Shown: in pieces, positions 7,429-16,376 of the stretch
Layout: each line of letters begins with the position of its first letter
How positions within the stretch are numbered: the first letter of the stretch is position 1
The notes under the pieces: generated by a model
The model's database searches: none
Seen by the model: only the letters and a program-made list of their open reading frames with translations
What the model was told of the DNA's origin: nothing
Made by a program: the position numbers and the translations under genes
Assembly: GCA_018052995.1 (NCBI GenBank)
Contig: JAGPMK010000013.1
Location: 1-41,670 of the forward strand
Length of the DNA: 41,670 nucleotides
DNA from: Syntrophorhabdales bacterium
GTDB taxonomy: Bacteria; Desulfobacterota; Syntrophorhabdia; Syntrophorhabdales; Syntrophorhabdaceae
Direction: 5' to 3'

Positions 7429-10400
7429 ATGCCCCATCTCCCAAAAAAAGGCTTTATCTATATTACAGGTAAGATAGATTCCTTTATCTCTTTCTTCATA
7501 TCAAAGGCAGGGAGGAAATCCATTATTTTCTATGAAAATGATGATGAGGCATTACTCTTAAAAGAGGAGATAGAGTTTTTTTCAAGGAATGAATGCCATG
7601 TATTCCCTATATTTGCCGACAGGGTGTTCGAAAAGGAGGACGAGGTAAAAAGAATCGGTTTTCTTCACCATCTGGTGCATGATGAGAGATTTATAGGGCT
7701 TTTTCCATATAGCGCCCTAACCAACGAGCTGGCAGACAAGGGGCTTCTGAAAGATAAGAGCATTACCCTTTGCTTTGGCGATACTGTATTCCAGGAAGAG
7801 CTTATAGAATATCTTGATAAGAATGGATATGAGCCCTCTTCGCTGGTACGAGAGGAAGGGGAATTTGCGAAGAGGGGCAGCATTATCGATGTGTTCCCAC
7901 CATCCTTGCCTCAGCCTGTAAGAATAGAATTCCTGGGGGATCAGATATTCTCCCTCCGCTTTTTTGATCCCCTAACGCAGAGATCAAGAAAGGAACTTGA
8001 GAAGACAGAGATAACACCAGCCAAGATAAAACAAAAACAAGGAACCACACTAATCGACTATTTAGAGGAAGATATGGTCTTTGTTCACAAGGGCATTGGG
8101 TTTATAGAAGGGATACTGGCTCAAACTAAAAAGGATAATGAATATAGAGAGGGTTTTTTAAAATTTTTAAGGGCTAACCTTAATATAGATATATCAGGGG
8201 TAAGGGCGGAGGATAGCGGTGATGTGATCCATACCACCTCCAATTATGACCTCAGGCTGCTATTTGAGACAAAAAAAACAGAGATATTCAGGATCATAAC
8301 AGAAAAGATAAAAACAGAATGGGCAAGCCATAGGTATCTTTATCTATTTGCAAACAATCAGAAGCAGGCAGAAAGGTTAAAGGCTATATTTGAAAACTAC
8401 AATGTATCCCTGCCAATCATAAAGGAATTATTTAACAAAAAGGAGAGGGAATGGGGGATTGTCGTCGGTCCCTTAAGAAGGGGGTTTAGGACTGATGAGA
8501 TCGTGGTCCTCACAGAAGAGGATATTGTAGGATTCAAAAAGAGGGTGGTAAAGAAACAGGCTGTTGCAATGGATGAGTTTTTGAGTTCCTTCAGGGATCT
8601 CACTATTGGCGAATGGGTTGTTCATATTGACCATGGCATAGGTATATACAGGGGGATTGAGAAGCTTATCATAGATAGTATAGCCAAGGATTTTCTTATG
8701 ATAGAGTATCAGGATGGAGACAGGCTTTATGTGCCCATCGATGACCTCCATCTTGTTCAAAAATATATAGGCGGTGAGAAGCACAGACCAAAAATTGATA
8801 AGCTTGGGGCAGGCTATTGGCGAAATACAAAAAAGAGGGTAAAAGGTTATGTGGAGGACATAGCAAAAGAGCTGATTCAGGTATATGCAGAGAGGGAGCT
8901 TGCGGAGGGTTTTTCCTATTCCCCAGAGGATGAGCTCTTTAGGGAGATGGAATCGAGATTCGAGTATGAGGAGACAGAGGGGCAGACAAGGGCAATAGAT
9001 GAGGTCATTGATGACCTTAGAAGAACAAGGCCCATGGACAGGGTTATATGCGGTGACGTGGGCTTTGGCAAAACAGAGGTGGCATTAAGGGCATCATTTA
9101 AGGTTGTCATGGACAATAAACAGGTAGCTGTTCTTGTTCCTACAACAGTCCTGGCACAGCAACACTTTAAGACATTTTCAGACAGACTCAGGGATTATCC
9201 TATAAATATTGAGATGTTAAGCAGATTCAAGACCAAGGATGAGCAGAAGAGGATTGTGGAGCTTTTAAAAAAGGGTAAGGTTGACATTATAATCGGGACC
9301 CACAGACTGCTACAAAACGATGTTGAATTTAAAGACCTGGGTCTTCTTATTATCGATGAGGAACAGAGATTTGGGGTCAAGCACAAAGAAAAACTTAAGA
9401 TGATGAAAAAAAATATAGATGTCCTTACCTTAAGTGCAACCCCCATACCCAGGACACTCTATATGGCAACAACGGGCTTAAGGGATTTAAGTATCATCAA
9501 TACCCCACCCCTTGACAGGCTTGCAGTCAAGACCTATGTCCTGAGGTTCAGGGATGAATACATAAAGAAAGGGATATTGAATGAGCTTGAAAGGGGTGGT
9601 CAGGTATTCTTCATGCATAATTTTATACATAATATCGGCGTTGTTCATGAGTATCTAAAGAGGCTTATACCTGATTTGCGGATTGCTGTTGCCCATGGAC
9701 AGATGCAGGGCAAGCAATTAGAAAGGATTATGCTTGATTTTATTGACAAAAAATATGACCTCCTATTATCTACAAACATAATAGAGTCAGGCCTTGATAT
9801 AACCAATACAAACACAATCTTCATAAATAATGCCCACCGTCTCGGGCTTTCTGACCTCTATCAATTAAGAGGCAGGGTTGGAAGGGGAACAAGGCAGGCA
9901 TATGCATACCTTCTTGTCCCTAAGGATGCGGTGCTCACAAGGGATGCATCCATGCGGCTGAAGATATTAGAGGAGATGACAGAACTCGGCTCAGGGTATC
10001 GGATAGCAAACTATGACCTTGAGATAAGGGGGGCAGGAAATCTGCTTGGCCAGGAACAGTCTGGGAATGTAAACCTCATAGGGTTCGAACTCTACTGCCA
10101 AATGCTTCGAGATGCTGTAAGTGCCCTTAAAGGACAAAAGGAAGAGACAGAAGAGGAGATAATAACCCAAATAAACATCCCTGTTGAGGCATACATCCCC
10201 GATGAATATATAGAAGACCCTGCCCAGAGGCTTTTAATCTATAAAAGGCTGTCAAGGATAAGACAGGATGATGAATTGATAGATATGAGGGATGAGCTCA
10301 AAGATAGATACGGAGAGATACCAGGGGCAGTTAAAAGCCTTTTTGATGTTATATCCCTTAAGATATTTCTTACAGCCATGAGGATTAAGAAGATGGAATA

Positions 10401-10596
10401 CGCCTCAAATAGGGTAATCCTCCATATCTCTGATAAAACACCCTTGGATATGAAAAAGATCTTAAACATAGTAAAGAGCAGAAGAGACAGCATCAAACTC
10501 ATGCCTAATGATAGAATAATTATAAATACAGATAGAAAAGCAGGGGAGCTTATCAATATTACAAGAAATCTGTTGCTGGAGATTGTCTCTATATGA
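7429..10596 (+). CDS. mfd: Transcription-repair coupling factor Mfd
   Basis: Mfd removes RNA polymerase stalled at DNA lesions and recruits UvrA. At 1055 residues it is slightly shorter than the E. coli protein. The order is standard: a UvrB-homology region (about 1-300), the RNA-polymerase-interacting CarD-like domain (GEWVVHIDHGIGIYRGIE, near 390-450), and a RecG-type translocase. The translocase has Walker A GDVGFGKTE (near 541-549), the DEEQ box (IIDEEQRFGV, near 640), SATPIPRTL and the GRVGRG motif. The TRCF C-terminal domain covers the last 150 residues or so. It lies between the transglycosylase and two PPIase genes, apparently in one operon. No clear ribosome binding site precedes ATG 7429, so it may be coupled to the gene upstream. 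Confidence 0.97.
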   Translation: MPHLPKKGFIYITGKIDSFISFFISKAGRKSIIFYENDDEALLLKEEIEFFSRNECHVFPIFADRVFEKEDEVKRIGFLHHLVHDERFIGLFPYSALTNELADKGLLKDKSITLCFGDTVFQEELIEYLDKNGYEPSSLVREEGEFAKRGSIIDVFPPSLPQPVRIEFLGDQIFSLRFFDPLTQRSRKELEKTEITPAKIKQKQGTTLIDYLEEDMVFVHKGIGFIEGILAQTKKDNEYREGFLKFLRANLNIDISGVRAEDSGDVIHTTSNYDLRLLFETKKTEIFRIITEKIKTEWASHRYLYLFANNQKQAERLKAIFENYNVSLPIIKELFNKKEREWGIVVGPLRRGFRTDEIVVLTEEDIVGFKKRVVKKQAVAMDEFLSSFRDLTIGEWVVHIDHGIGIYRGIEKLIIDSIAKDFLMIEYQDGDRLYVPIDDLHLVQKYIGGEKHRPKIDKLGAGYWRNTKKRVKGYVEDIAKELIQVYAERELAEGFSYSPEDELFREMESRFEYEETEGQTRAIDEVIDDLRRTRPMDRVICGDVGFGKTEVALRASFKVVMDNKQVAVLVPTTVLAQQHFKTFSDRLRDYPINIEMLSRFKTKDEQKRIVELLKKGKVDIIIGTHRLLQNDVEFKDLGLLIIDEEQRFGVKHKEKLKMMKKNIDVLTLSATPIPRTLYMATTGLRDLSIINTPPLDRLAVKTYVLRFRDEYIKKGILNELERGGQVFFMHNFIHNIGVVHEYLKRLIPDLRIAVAHGQMQGKQLERIMLDFIDKKYDLLLSTNIIESGLDITNTNTIFINNAHRLGLSDLYQLRGRVGRGTRQAYAYLLVPKDAVLTRDASMRLKILEEMTELGSGYRIANYDLEIRGAGNLLGQEQSGNVNLIGFELYCQMLRDAVSALKGQKEETEEEIITQINIPVEAYIPDEYIEDPAQRLLIYKRLSRIRQDDELIDMRDELKDRYGEIPGAVKSLFDVISLKIFLTAMRIKKMEYASNRVILHISDKTPLDMKKILNIVKSRRDSIKLMPNDRIIINTDRKAGELINITRNLLLEIVSI

Positions 10597-10640
10597 TATA
10601 AAAACACAATCTTCTAACTATGCATAAATGAGGTGGATCA

Positions 10641-11549
10641 ATGAAAAAAATAATAATTCTTCTTTTTATTTTCGTGGTTTTCTTTTCATGCTCTAAGACA
10701 GACAGCAGCAAGATCCTTGCCACAGTAAACGATGAAAAGATAACAATAGATGAGTTTAATAGAGAGCTTGACAAGATACCTGTTAACATGAAGATGCTTA
10801 TGGCAACTCAAAGTGAAAAAAAAAGTTATCTAGAAAAGCTTATAATAAAAAAGCTCCTGCTGAGGGAGGCAAAAAAAGAAAATATTGAAAAGGATAAGGA
10901 ATTTCAGGATAGATTAAATGCGATCAAAGAACAGCTTATCATCGAGTCATTATTGAAGAAGAAGATAAACCTTGATTCGCAGATAACAGAAGAGGATATG
11001 AAGAGATACTATGAGAAGAATAAGGAGACCTTTAAGAGGGATAGAGAGATAAACACAAGACACATACTTTTGAATTCAGAGGAAGAGGCAAGACAGATAA
11101 AGGAAAAACTGGCAAAGGGTGAAGATTTTGTTGAACTTGCAAAGAGATATTCTATTGATCCCAGCGCTAAGGCAAATGGAGGGGAGATAGGCTTTCACCC
11201 TAAAGGTAGCCTACTTCCTGAATATGAGGATGCTGCCTTTAAGCTAACAAAGCCTGGGCAGGTAAGCGGCGTAGTAAAGACAAAATTCGGGTATCATATA
11301 ATAAAACTTGAGGGCATAAAACCACCTTCATATATCCCCTTTGAAGAGGTAAAGGATTTTATAAAACAAAAGCTTGTTCAGGAGAAACAAACACAGGCTC
11401 TTGAAAAGTATATTGCAGACCTGAAGAACAATGCAAAGATAACTATAAATGAGGACCTCCTTAAGGATGAAAAGCCTAATACCCCCGAGCAAAAGGAAAA
11501 GACTGAAACAAAGCCTGAGAGTAAAAGCGAGCCAGTGTCTAAAAAATGA
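10641..11549 (+). CDS. Parvulin-type peptidyl-prolyl isomerase lipoprotein
   Basis: This 302-residue envelope foldase has a lipoprotein signal peptide with lipobox FFSC (Cys17). A helical SurA/PrsA-like N-terminal region follows, with VNDEKITIDEFNREL near residues 30-45. A PpiC rotamase domain covers about 130-230 (RHILLNSEEEA, GGEIGFHPKGSLLPEYEDAAF, TKFGYHIIKLE). A Lys/Glu-rich tail ends the protein. It would isomerise X-Pro bonds of secreted or outer-membrane proteins at the periplasmic face of a membrane. A GAGG-type ribosome binding site precedes ATG 10641. The stop overlaps the start of the next PPIase gene as ATGA, so the two are translationally coupled. Confidence 0.88.
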   Translation: MKKIIILLFIFVVFFSCSKTDSSKILATVNDEKITIDEFNRELDKIPVNMKMLMATQSEKKSYLEKLIIKKLLLREAKKENIEKDKEFQDRLNAIKEQLIIESLLKKKINLDSQITEEDMKRYYEKNKETFKRDREINTRHILLNSEEEARQIKEKLAKGEDFVELAKRYSIDPSAKANGGEIGFHPKGSLLPEYEDAAFKLTKPGQVSGVVKTKFGYHIIKLEGIKPPSYIPFEEVKDFIKQKLVQEKQTQALEKYIADLKNNAKITINEDLLKDEKPNTPEQKEKTETKPESKSEPVSKK

Positions 11550-12475
11550 GACGTCTTTCAATCTTTATCTGTTTGTCCCTGACCCTTATGCTGTCTGCTG
11601 TATCCCATGCTGAGATAGTGGACAGAATCATCGCCATTGTTAATGATGACATAATAACATTGAAGGACCTGGAAAAATATATCCAGATTGAAAAGCAGGG
11701 AAAGTATGTATCTATAAACGAATATTATAGAAACATAAAGCTCAAGGAAAAGATCGATCCCTTCATAGATGATATGCTTATAAGACAGCAGGCAAAAAAA
11801 TTAAAGATTGAGGTAACAGACAAGGATGTGGAATTAATAATTGAGGGCATTAAGAAGCAACACCTTATAACTGAGCAGGAACTTAAGGAACAACTAAAAA
11901 AAGAAAATATTGATTTTAAGGATTTTTTGAATGGTTTGAAGGCGAATCAACTCAGAAATCGGGTTCTTGCCAGGGTTATCTCAGCAGAGATACTTGTTAC
12001 AGAAGAGCGCCTTAAAGAATATTACAATAATCATCTTGATGAATTCAGGGAGGATGAGTATAAGCTACAGCAGATATTTATCTCGAATAAGCGGAAGGAT
12101 GCCCATAAGATTGCCCTTAAGGCATATAGCCTTCTTGAGGAGGGTAGAGCATTTGATGATGTGGCAAGGGAATATTCTGATGACCCTACGGCCTCTCTCG
12201 GCGGTGACCTGGGCTATGTAAAAAAGGATGACCTCATTCCTGAATTAAAAGAAGGGCTCAACGTAATCCTGCCAGGGACATATACCCATGTTATCAGAAC
12301 ACCATATGGATTCCATATCCTAAAGCTCCTTGAAGAAAAAAAGGGTGACCTAATCCCCTATGAGCAGGTAAAGACAAGGATTCATGAGCGAATAGTGCAG
12401 GTAGAATCGGAAAAGAGATACAAAGAATTCATAGAAAAGCTCAGAAAATCCTCTTATATCGAGGTCAAGATCTGA
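11546..12475 (+). CDS. SurA-like periplasmic chaperone / PPIase
   Basis: This is a 309-residue secreted protein with a cleavable signal (cut expected after SHA, residue 22). It begins like SurA (EIVDRIIAIVNDDIITLKDLEKY), continues through a helical chaperone region, and has one parvulin domain (about 165-265; QQIFISNKRKDA, GGDLGYVKKDDLIPEL, TPYGFHILKL). E. coli SurA has two parvulin domains, so this is a short single-domain form. The likely role is folding of outer-membrane proteins. Its ATG overlaps the stop of the preceding PPIase lipoprotein gene, and its own stop overlaps the probable CTG start of pdxA. The pair mfd-PPIase-PPIase-pdxA is compact and co-directional. Confidence 0.85.
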   Translation: MRRLSIFICLSLTLMLSAVSHAEIVDRIIAIVNDDIITLKDLEKYIQIEKQGKYVSINEYYRNIKLKEKIDPFIDDMLIRQQAKKLKIEVTDKDVELIIEGIKKQHLITEQELKEQLKKENIDFKDFLNGLKANQLRNRVLARVISAEILVTEERLKEYYNNHLDEFREDEYKLQQIFISNKRKDAHKIALKAYSLLEEGRAFDDVAREYSDDPTASLGGDLGYVKKDDLIPELKEGLNVILPGTYTHVIRTPYGFHILKLLEEKKGDLIPYEQVKTRIHERIVQVESEKRYKEFIEKLRKSSYIEVKI

Positions 12476-13428
12476 AGAGGATAGCTATAACCATGGGAGA
12501 CCCTGCAGGCATTGGCGGGGAGATAATCTGCAAATCCTTAGATTCTATAGGAAAAAAGAGCATCCCTGTGATTATCGGAGATATCGCTGCAATTAGGGAT
12601 ATTGAATTGAGGTTGGGACTAAAAAAAGAGAATGTTTTCAAAGGGTTCAAAGAGGGCAAAAGAGGCGATATAGAGTTTATAGATATCCCCGGCATCAAAA
12701 AGATTGAATATGGCATATCAAGCGATGTATACGGCAGGGCATCATATGAATATATAATGGAGGCATTAAGGATTATCGGGAAGAATGATGCCACGGCGCT
12801 GGTGACCTGTCCTATAAATAAGGCATCTATACGAAAGGCAGGTGTGGATTTTCCAGGACACACAGAGATACTTGCTGACTTTTGCAGGGTGAAGGAGTAT
12901 GTGATGATGATGGCAAACAAAAGGATGAGGGTATCCCTTGTTACAATACACATACCCTTAAAGGAGGTGCCTACTGCAGTAACAAAGAACAAGATCCTTT
13001 CCTGTATAGAGGTTACGAACCATGACCTGAAGGGGTATTTCCACATAGCCAATCCCATTATTAAGGTATGTGGGCTTAATCCCCATGCCGGTGAAGAGGG
13101 CATTATGGGTAATGAAGAGGTAGATATAAAAGAGGCAATAGATGAGGCTAGGTCATCCGGGATAGATGCAAGGGGACCCTTCCCTGCTGATACCCTGTTT
13201 CACAGGGTTGACTGTGATGCCTTTATTGCCATGTATCATGACCAGGGTCTCATCCCTGTTAAGACAGTGGATTTCAGAAGGACTGTAAACATTACATTGG
13301 GGCTACCTTTTATAAGGACATCCCCTGGACATGGGACAGGGTTTGATATAGCTGGGAAGGGCATTGCTGACCCATCAGGATTTATTGAGGCATATAGGGT
13401 TGCCGAGAGGCTGTCGAGGGGCGTATAG
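12472..13428 (+). CDS. pdxA: 4-hydroxythreonine-4-phosphate dehydrogenase
   Basis: PdxA oxidises 4-phosphohydroxy-L-threonine in the DXP-dependent pyridoxal-phosphate pathway. Family motifs include TMGDPAGIGGEI at the N terminus, VTCPINKASI, FPGHTEILADF (metal His), HAGEEGIMGNEE and MYHDQGLIPVK. Starting at the first ATG (12493) would cut off the conserved first beta strand. The frame upstream reads L-K-R-I-A-I-T and begins with CTG at 12472, placed 8 nt after GAGG (12461-12464) and overlapping the preceding stop as CTGA. I therefore place the start there, giving 318 residues. The start is inference; the enzyme call is secure. PdxJ is not in the window. Confidence 0.9.
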   Translation: MKRIAITMGDPAGIGGEIICKSLDSIGKKSIPVIIGDIAAIRDIELRLGLKKENVFKGFKEGKRGDIEFIDIPGIKKIEYGISSDVYGRASYEYIMEALRIIGKNDATALVTCPINKASIRKAGVDFPGHTEILADFCRVKEYVMMMANKRMRVSLVTIHIPLKEVPTAVTKNKILSCIEVTNHDLKGYFHIANPIIKVCGLNPHAGEEGIMGNEEVDIKEAIDEARSSGIDARGPFPADTLFHRVDCDAFIAMYHDQGLIPVKTVDFRRTVNITLGLPFIRTSPGHGTGFDIAGKGIADPSGFIEAYRVAERLSRGV

Positions 13429-13457
13429 AAACATTCTGTAGACCAGACAAAACATCG

Positions 13458-14039
13458 ATGATCTCGAAATACGTATTAGAAACAGCTCTTTGTGGATTAA
13501 AAAAGAGGTGTTTAAATAAGATCGAATTTAGTCTTTGGGGTGATAAAAATCCATATAAAAAGAAGATACCTTTTAAAAAATTTTTGCGAGCACACAATCT
13601 TATGATTATTATGCTCTGTCTGACAGCAATATATGGCTGCACCACAGGGAGGATTGGGGGAAAAAACTGGAGACTCTTTGACATGGATAGCATGCGGGAC
13701 TATTATTTTGATGCTGGCAGCATTAAAGAGCTCACAAAGGGTTTGGTCAGGGTCAAACTTGGAACCGTTGCGAAGGGGAATGAGGCAAGAAACTGGGAGA
13801 TAGATGAGAGACTGAAAAGGGGGCTTGCCATAAAAGGGTATGAAAACTACGATTCATCTCAGGATATCTATGAGATAAACTGCATTGAAAAAAAATTTAG
13901 GGTCTTATCAGGGACTGATTATGACACAGATAATAATATCCTATCCTCGTATAATAACCCTTCCCTTGAATGGAAGACGGTACATGAAAACTCTGCCATC
14001 ATGTCGCTTATCAAACTCAAATCAGTCTGTTCGTATTAA
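13458..14039 (+). CDS. Small putative lipoprotein, possibly surface-adhesin-E-like
   Basis: I cannot name this protein firmly. The frame from ATG 13458 is 193 residues, but a lipobox-like segment (MLCLTAIYGC) appears around residues 52-61, so the true start is probably later, near TTG 13584 or ATG 13602. None has a good ribosome binding site. The mature part begins NWRLFDMDSMRDYYFDAGSI and has alternating strands with two widely spaced Cys. This resembles the small surface-adhesin protein E fold (a W...YYD..SI pattern), but the similarity is weak. It follows pdxA by about 30 nt or 170 nt depending on the start. Its stop is 2 nt from the stop of a minus-strand gene, so the two converge. Confidence 0.6.
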   Translation: MISKYVLETALCGLKKRCLNKIEFSLWGDKNPYKKKIPFKKFLRAHNLMIIMLCLTAIYGCTTGRIGGKNWRLFDMDSMRDYYFDAGSIKELTKGLVRVKLGTVAKGNEARNWEIDERLKRGLAIKGYENYDSSQDIYEINCIEKKFRVLSGTDYDTDNNILSSYNNPSLEWKTVHENSAIMSLIKLKSVCSY

Positions 14040-14041
14040 AA

Positions 14042-14377
14042 TTAAGGCGATAGCAGAACCTGGTCTCCAAACCTTTCCTTCAGGGCAGCAGATAAAGCCT
14101 CTACATCATTTTTATGCCTAAACTCCACCATCAACTCACCGTTCTCCCCTACCACCAGTCTGCCATATTTTTTAACAACCTCAGACACATCAGCTGCATC
14201 AACAGTCCACCAGCCCTTTGTGCGTCTTAATAACTCCTCGCCCTTTAATGGCTGAGGGGTAACCAGGTCAATGGTCCGAAACCATGCGCTCCAGCCTACC
14301 TGTGCCGGTGATTTAAGCACAGGACTAACAGGGTCATGGTATATGCGACATCTACCAAAGAGCCTGAGACGTATCAT
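14042..14377 (-). CDS. Uncharacterised 111-residue protein (distal gene of the yggT cluster)
   Basis: I do not recognise this 111-residue soluble protein. It has a basic start (MIRLRLFGRCRIYHD), several Trp, and a C-terminal half of alternating helix and strand (KGWWTVDAADVSEVVKKYGRLVV, then VEALSAALKERFG). There is no signal peptide and no transmembrane segment. Its ATG overlaps the stop of the upstream 111-residue gene as ATGA, so the two are made together and their products may interact. It is not the DUF167/YggU protein that often follows YggT. It converges with the lipoprotein gene, with 2 nt between the stops. Confidence 0.6.
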   Translation of the reverse strand: MIRLRLFGRCRIYHDPVSPVLKSPAQVGWSAWFRTIDLVTPQPLKGEELLRRTKGWWTVDAADVSEVVKKYGRLVVGENGELMVEFRHKNDVEALSAALKERFGDQVLLSP

Positions 14378-14709
14378 TTTACAGCCTCCTGGATAAGTCT
14401 CCTTGCCTTTTCATCATTCGGCAGCGTATGAGGTGGAACCTCAACCCTGTATCGCTCAAGGATATGAGCAAGGGCGTGTATATAAAGGTTTACAATATCT
14501 TTCTCATCCATAGTCATATCCCACCTCACAGATAACCCCCATGCCTTTTCAAAACATTTCAATGCCCCATCTCTTATCCTTCTCAGTCTCTCATCTAATG
14601 GCGACATATTAAGCCTCTGCAGAAGCTCCCTCTGGGCTAACTCCATCTGCGAAAAGACACGCCTCAAAAATCTCACCTGGGGGTCCATACCCCATTCATC
14701 TGTATTCAT
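14374..14709 (-). CDS. Uncharacterised helical 111-residue protein downstream of yggT
   Basis: This is a predicted all-helical, charged protein with a leucine- and arginine-rich stretch (about 15-45: FLRRVFSQMELAQRELLQRL). A second helix region contains KDIVNLYIHALAHILERY. No signal or membrane segment is seen and I recognise no family. The open frame extends to 14739, but ATG 14709 is preceded by a G-rich ribosome binding site formed by the end of yggT (stop at 14714), which supports it as the start. The gene is coupled to the downstream gene by an ATGA overlap. It is clearly a coding frame in an operon, with function unknown. Confidence 0.65.
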   Translation of the reverse strand: MNTDEWGMDPQVRFLRRVFSQMELAQRELLQRLNMSPLDERLRRIRDGALKCFEKAWGLSVRWDMTMDEKDIVNLYIHALAHILERYRVEVPPHTLPNDEKARRLIQEAVK

Positions 14710-14713
14710 ATTG

Positions 14714-15013
14714 TCACCCCATCCTTGCACCCATCTCAAACAATGTCTTTACTATAAATTTTTGCAAAAAGATTATAATAAGCATCAGTATAAAGGGTGA
14801 TATATCTATCATGCCAAACCTTGAAGGAATAATCTTTGATATCCTGTATGTTATAGGGTCTACAAGTCTATAGATAGTCCTCACAAAGGGATTATAGGGG
14901 TTTGGATTAAACCATGACATGATCGCCCTTATGAAGATCACCCAAAAATATAGGTCAAGGATGATATTAAGGATGGAGGCAATGGTTGTTACAAGATTTC
15001 CGAATGCAAACAT
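14714..15013 (-). CDS. YggT family membrane protein
   Basis: This is a 99-residue inner-membrane protein with two hydrophobic helices joined by a polar stretch containing the family signature: SWFNPNPYNPFVRTIYRLVDPITYRISKIIP. YggT proteins are small, poorly understood membrane proteins often found near yggS/proC or cell-division genes and linked to osmotic or ion stress in some bacteria. A good ribosome binding site (GAGGTG) precedes ATG 15013. It is 80 nt downstream of mtaB and directly upstream of two unidentified coupled genes. Confidence 0.85.
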   Translation of the reverse strand: MFAFGNLVTTIASILNIILDLYFWVIFIRAIMSWFNPNPYNPFVRTIYRLVDPITYRISKIIPSRFGMIDISPFILMLIIIFLQKFIVKTLFEMGARMG

Positions 15014-15093
15014 ATATTCACCTCAGTTTAAATTATAGACCATAATACTATAGGCCTTTCTGAATGCAAGGTAGGGGTCATTTTTAATGTAGA

Positions 15094-16359
15094 TTATATC
15101 TCTTCAGCTACTAAAATCCCATTTTTTAATCCTTTTATTTTAACCTCGACCAGTCTATTTTCAAGCGTTTTTTTATAAGGCAGATATACAGGGATATAAT
15201 TATCAGTATAGCCGCGGATAAGATAGCCCGTATATATCTTTCCCTCAGGGATGATTACTACCCTCTCTCCTATCAGCCTCTCATAAAAGGACAATCTTTT
15301 TTTTCTGTCCAGAATCTTTAATCTATTTACCCTCTCTTTTTTAATTGCCAGGGGAATCTGGTATGGCATACAGGCGGCCTCGGTTCTTTCTCTTGGAGAA
15401 AAAGAAAAAATATGAAGATAGTGTATATCAAGGGAATCAATTGTGCGGAGGGTTTCCATAAAATCATCCTCATCCTCAGACGGGAATCCTACTATAATAT
15501 CAATACCTATCCCTATACCATCAATCCCTTTTATTAATCTCTCTATTGTATCTGTGAGATAACCCCTGGTATAATGCCTTGCCATCAATCTCAGGATCCT
15601 GTCAGAGAAACTCTGCGCTGAGATATGGATGCTTCTGGCTATCTTCTTTGAATCTCTAAGGGTTTCTATAAACTCATCATCTATATATAAGGGGTCAATG
15701 GAGCTCAACCTTATCCTTTCAGGTGTCTCTGACTCTTCAAGAAGTTTTAATAATCCCTTTAAATCAATGCCATGGCCTGTGTCTCTATAGGCAGATAATT
15801 CTATACCAGTCAGAACCACCTCCCTTATGCCTTTTTCTTTTAAAGACCTTACTGCCTGCAAGACCTCATCAGATGGCCTGCTTCTTGGCATACCCCTTGC
15901 AAATGGGACAACGCAATATGTGCAGAATCTATCGCATCCGTCCTGGATCTTCATAAAAAAACGGGTCTTGCCTGTTTGAATCCCTTTTATAGATGCCCTC
16001 TCGATAAAAGGGTTGTGGTTTTCACCCCTTACAATACCATCTGAATGAATATAATCAGGGAGGTTAAACTTTTCCCTATTATCGATTATAAGATGAGCGC
16101 TATAGTTCTTTTCAGGATACACCTCAGCATGGCATCCTGCTATGACAATCCTGGTATATGGATTTTTTGCCCTGCACTGGTTTATGAATCTCTTTATGTC
16201 CCTCTCAGCATTTTCTGTTAATGTGCAGGCATTGATGATACACACATCAGCATCAACTATTTCGGATGGTAGATACCCATGTTCAATCAATGTGTTAGAT
16301 ATTATGTAGGAATCCCATTGGTTTGCCCTGCAGCCTGTTGTCTTCAGGAAAAATTTCAT
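15094..16359 (-). CDS. mtaB: tRNA t6A methylthiotransferase MtaB
   Basis: This 421-residue radical-SAM methylthiotransferase converts t6A to ms2t6A at position 37 of ANN-decoding tRNAs. The N-terminal MTTase domain has Cys10, Cys45 and Cys76 for the auxiliary [4Fe-4S] cluster. The radical-SAM motif CDRFCTYC gives C142, C146 and C149. A short TRAM-like domain ends the protein. The start KTTGCRANQWDSY and the radical-SAM context fit the MtaB branch better than MiaB or RimO. Its targets would include the tRNA-Thr and tRNA-Arg(CCU) types seen in this window. It is 17 nt downstream of argJ. Confidence 0.92.
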   Translation of the reverse strand: MKFFLKTTGCRANQWDSYIISNTLIEHGYLPSEIVDADVCIINACTLTENAERDIKRFINQCRAKNPYTRIVIAGCHAEVYPEKNYSAHLIIDNREKFNLPDYIHSDGIVRGENHNPFIERASIKGIQTGKTRFFMKIQDGCDRFCTYCVVPFARGMPRSRPSDEVLQAVRSLKEKGIREVVLTGIELSAYRDTGHGIDLKGLLKLLEESETPERIRLSSIDPLYIDDEFIETLRDSKKIARSIHISAQSFSDRILRLMARHYTRGYLTDTIERLIKGIDGIGIGIDIIVGFPSEDEDDFMETLRTIDSLDIHYLHIFSFSPRERTEAACMPYQIPLAIKKERVNRLKILDRKKRLSFYERLIGERVVIIPEGKIYTGYLIRGYTDNYIPVYLPYKKTLENRLVEVKIKGLKNGILVAEEI

Positions 16360-16376
16360 TGCTTTTTAAATCTCTG

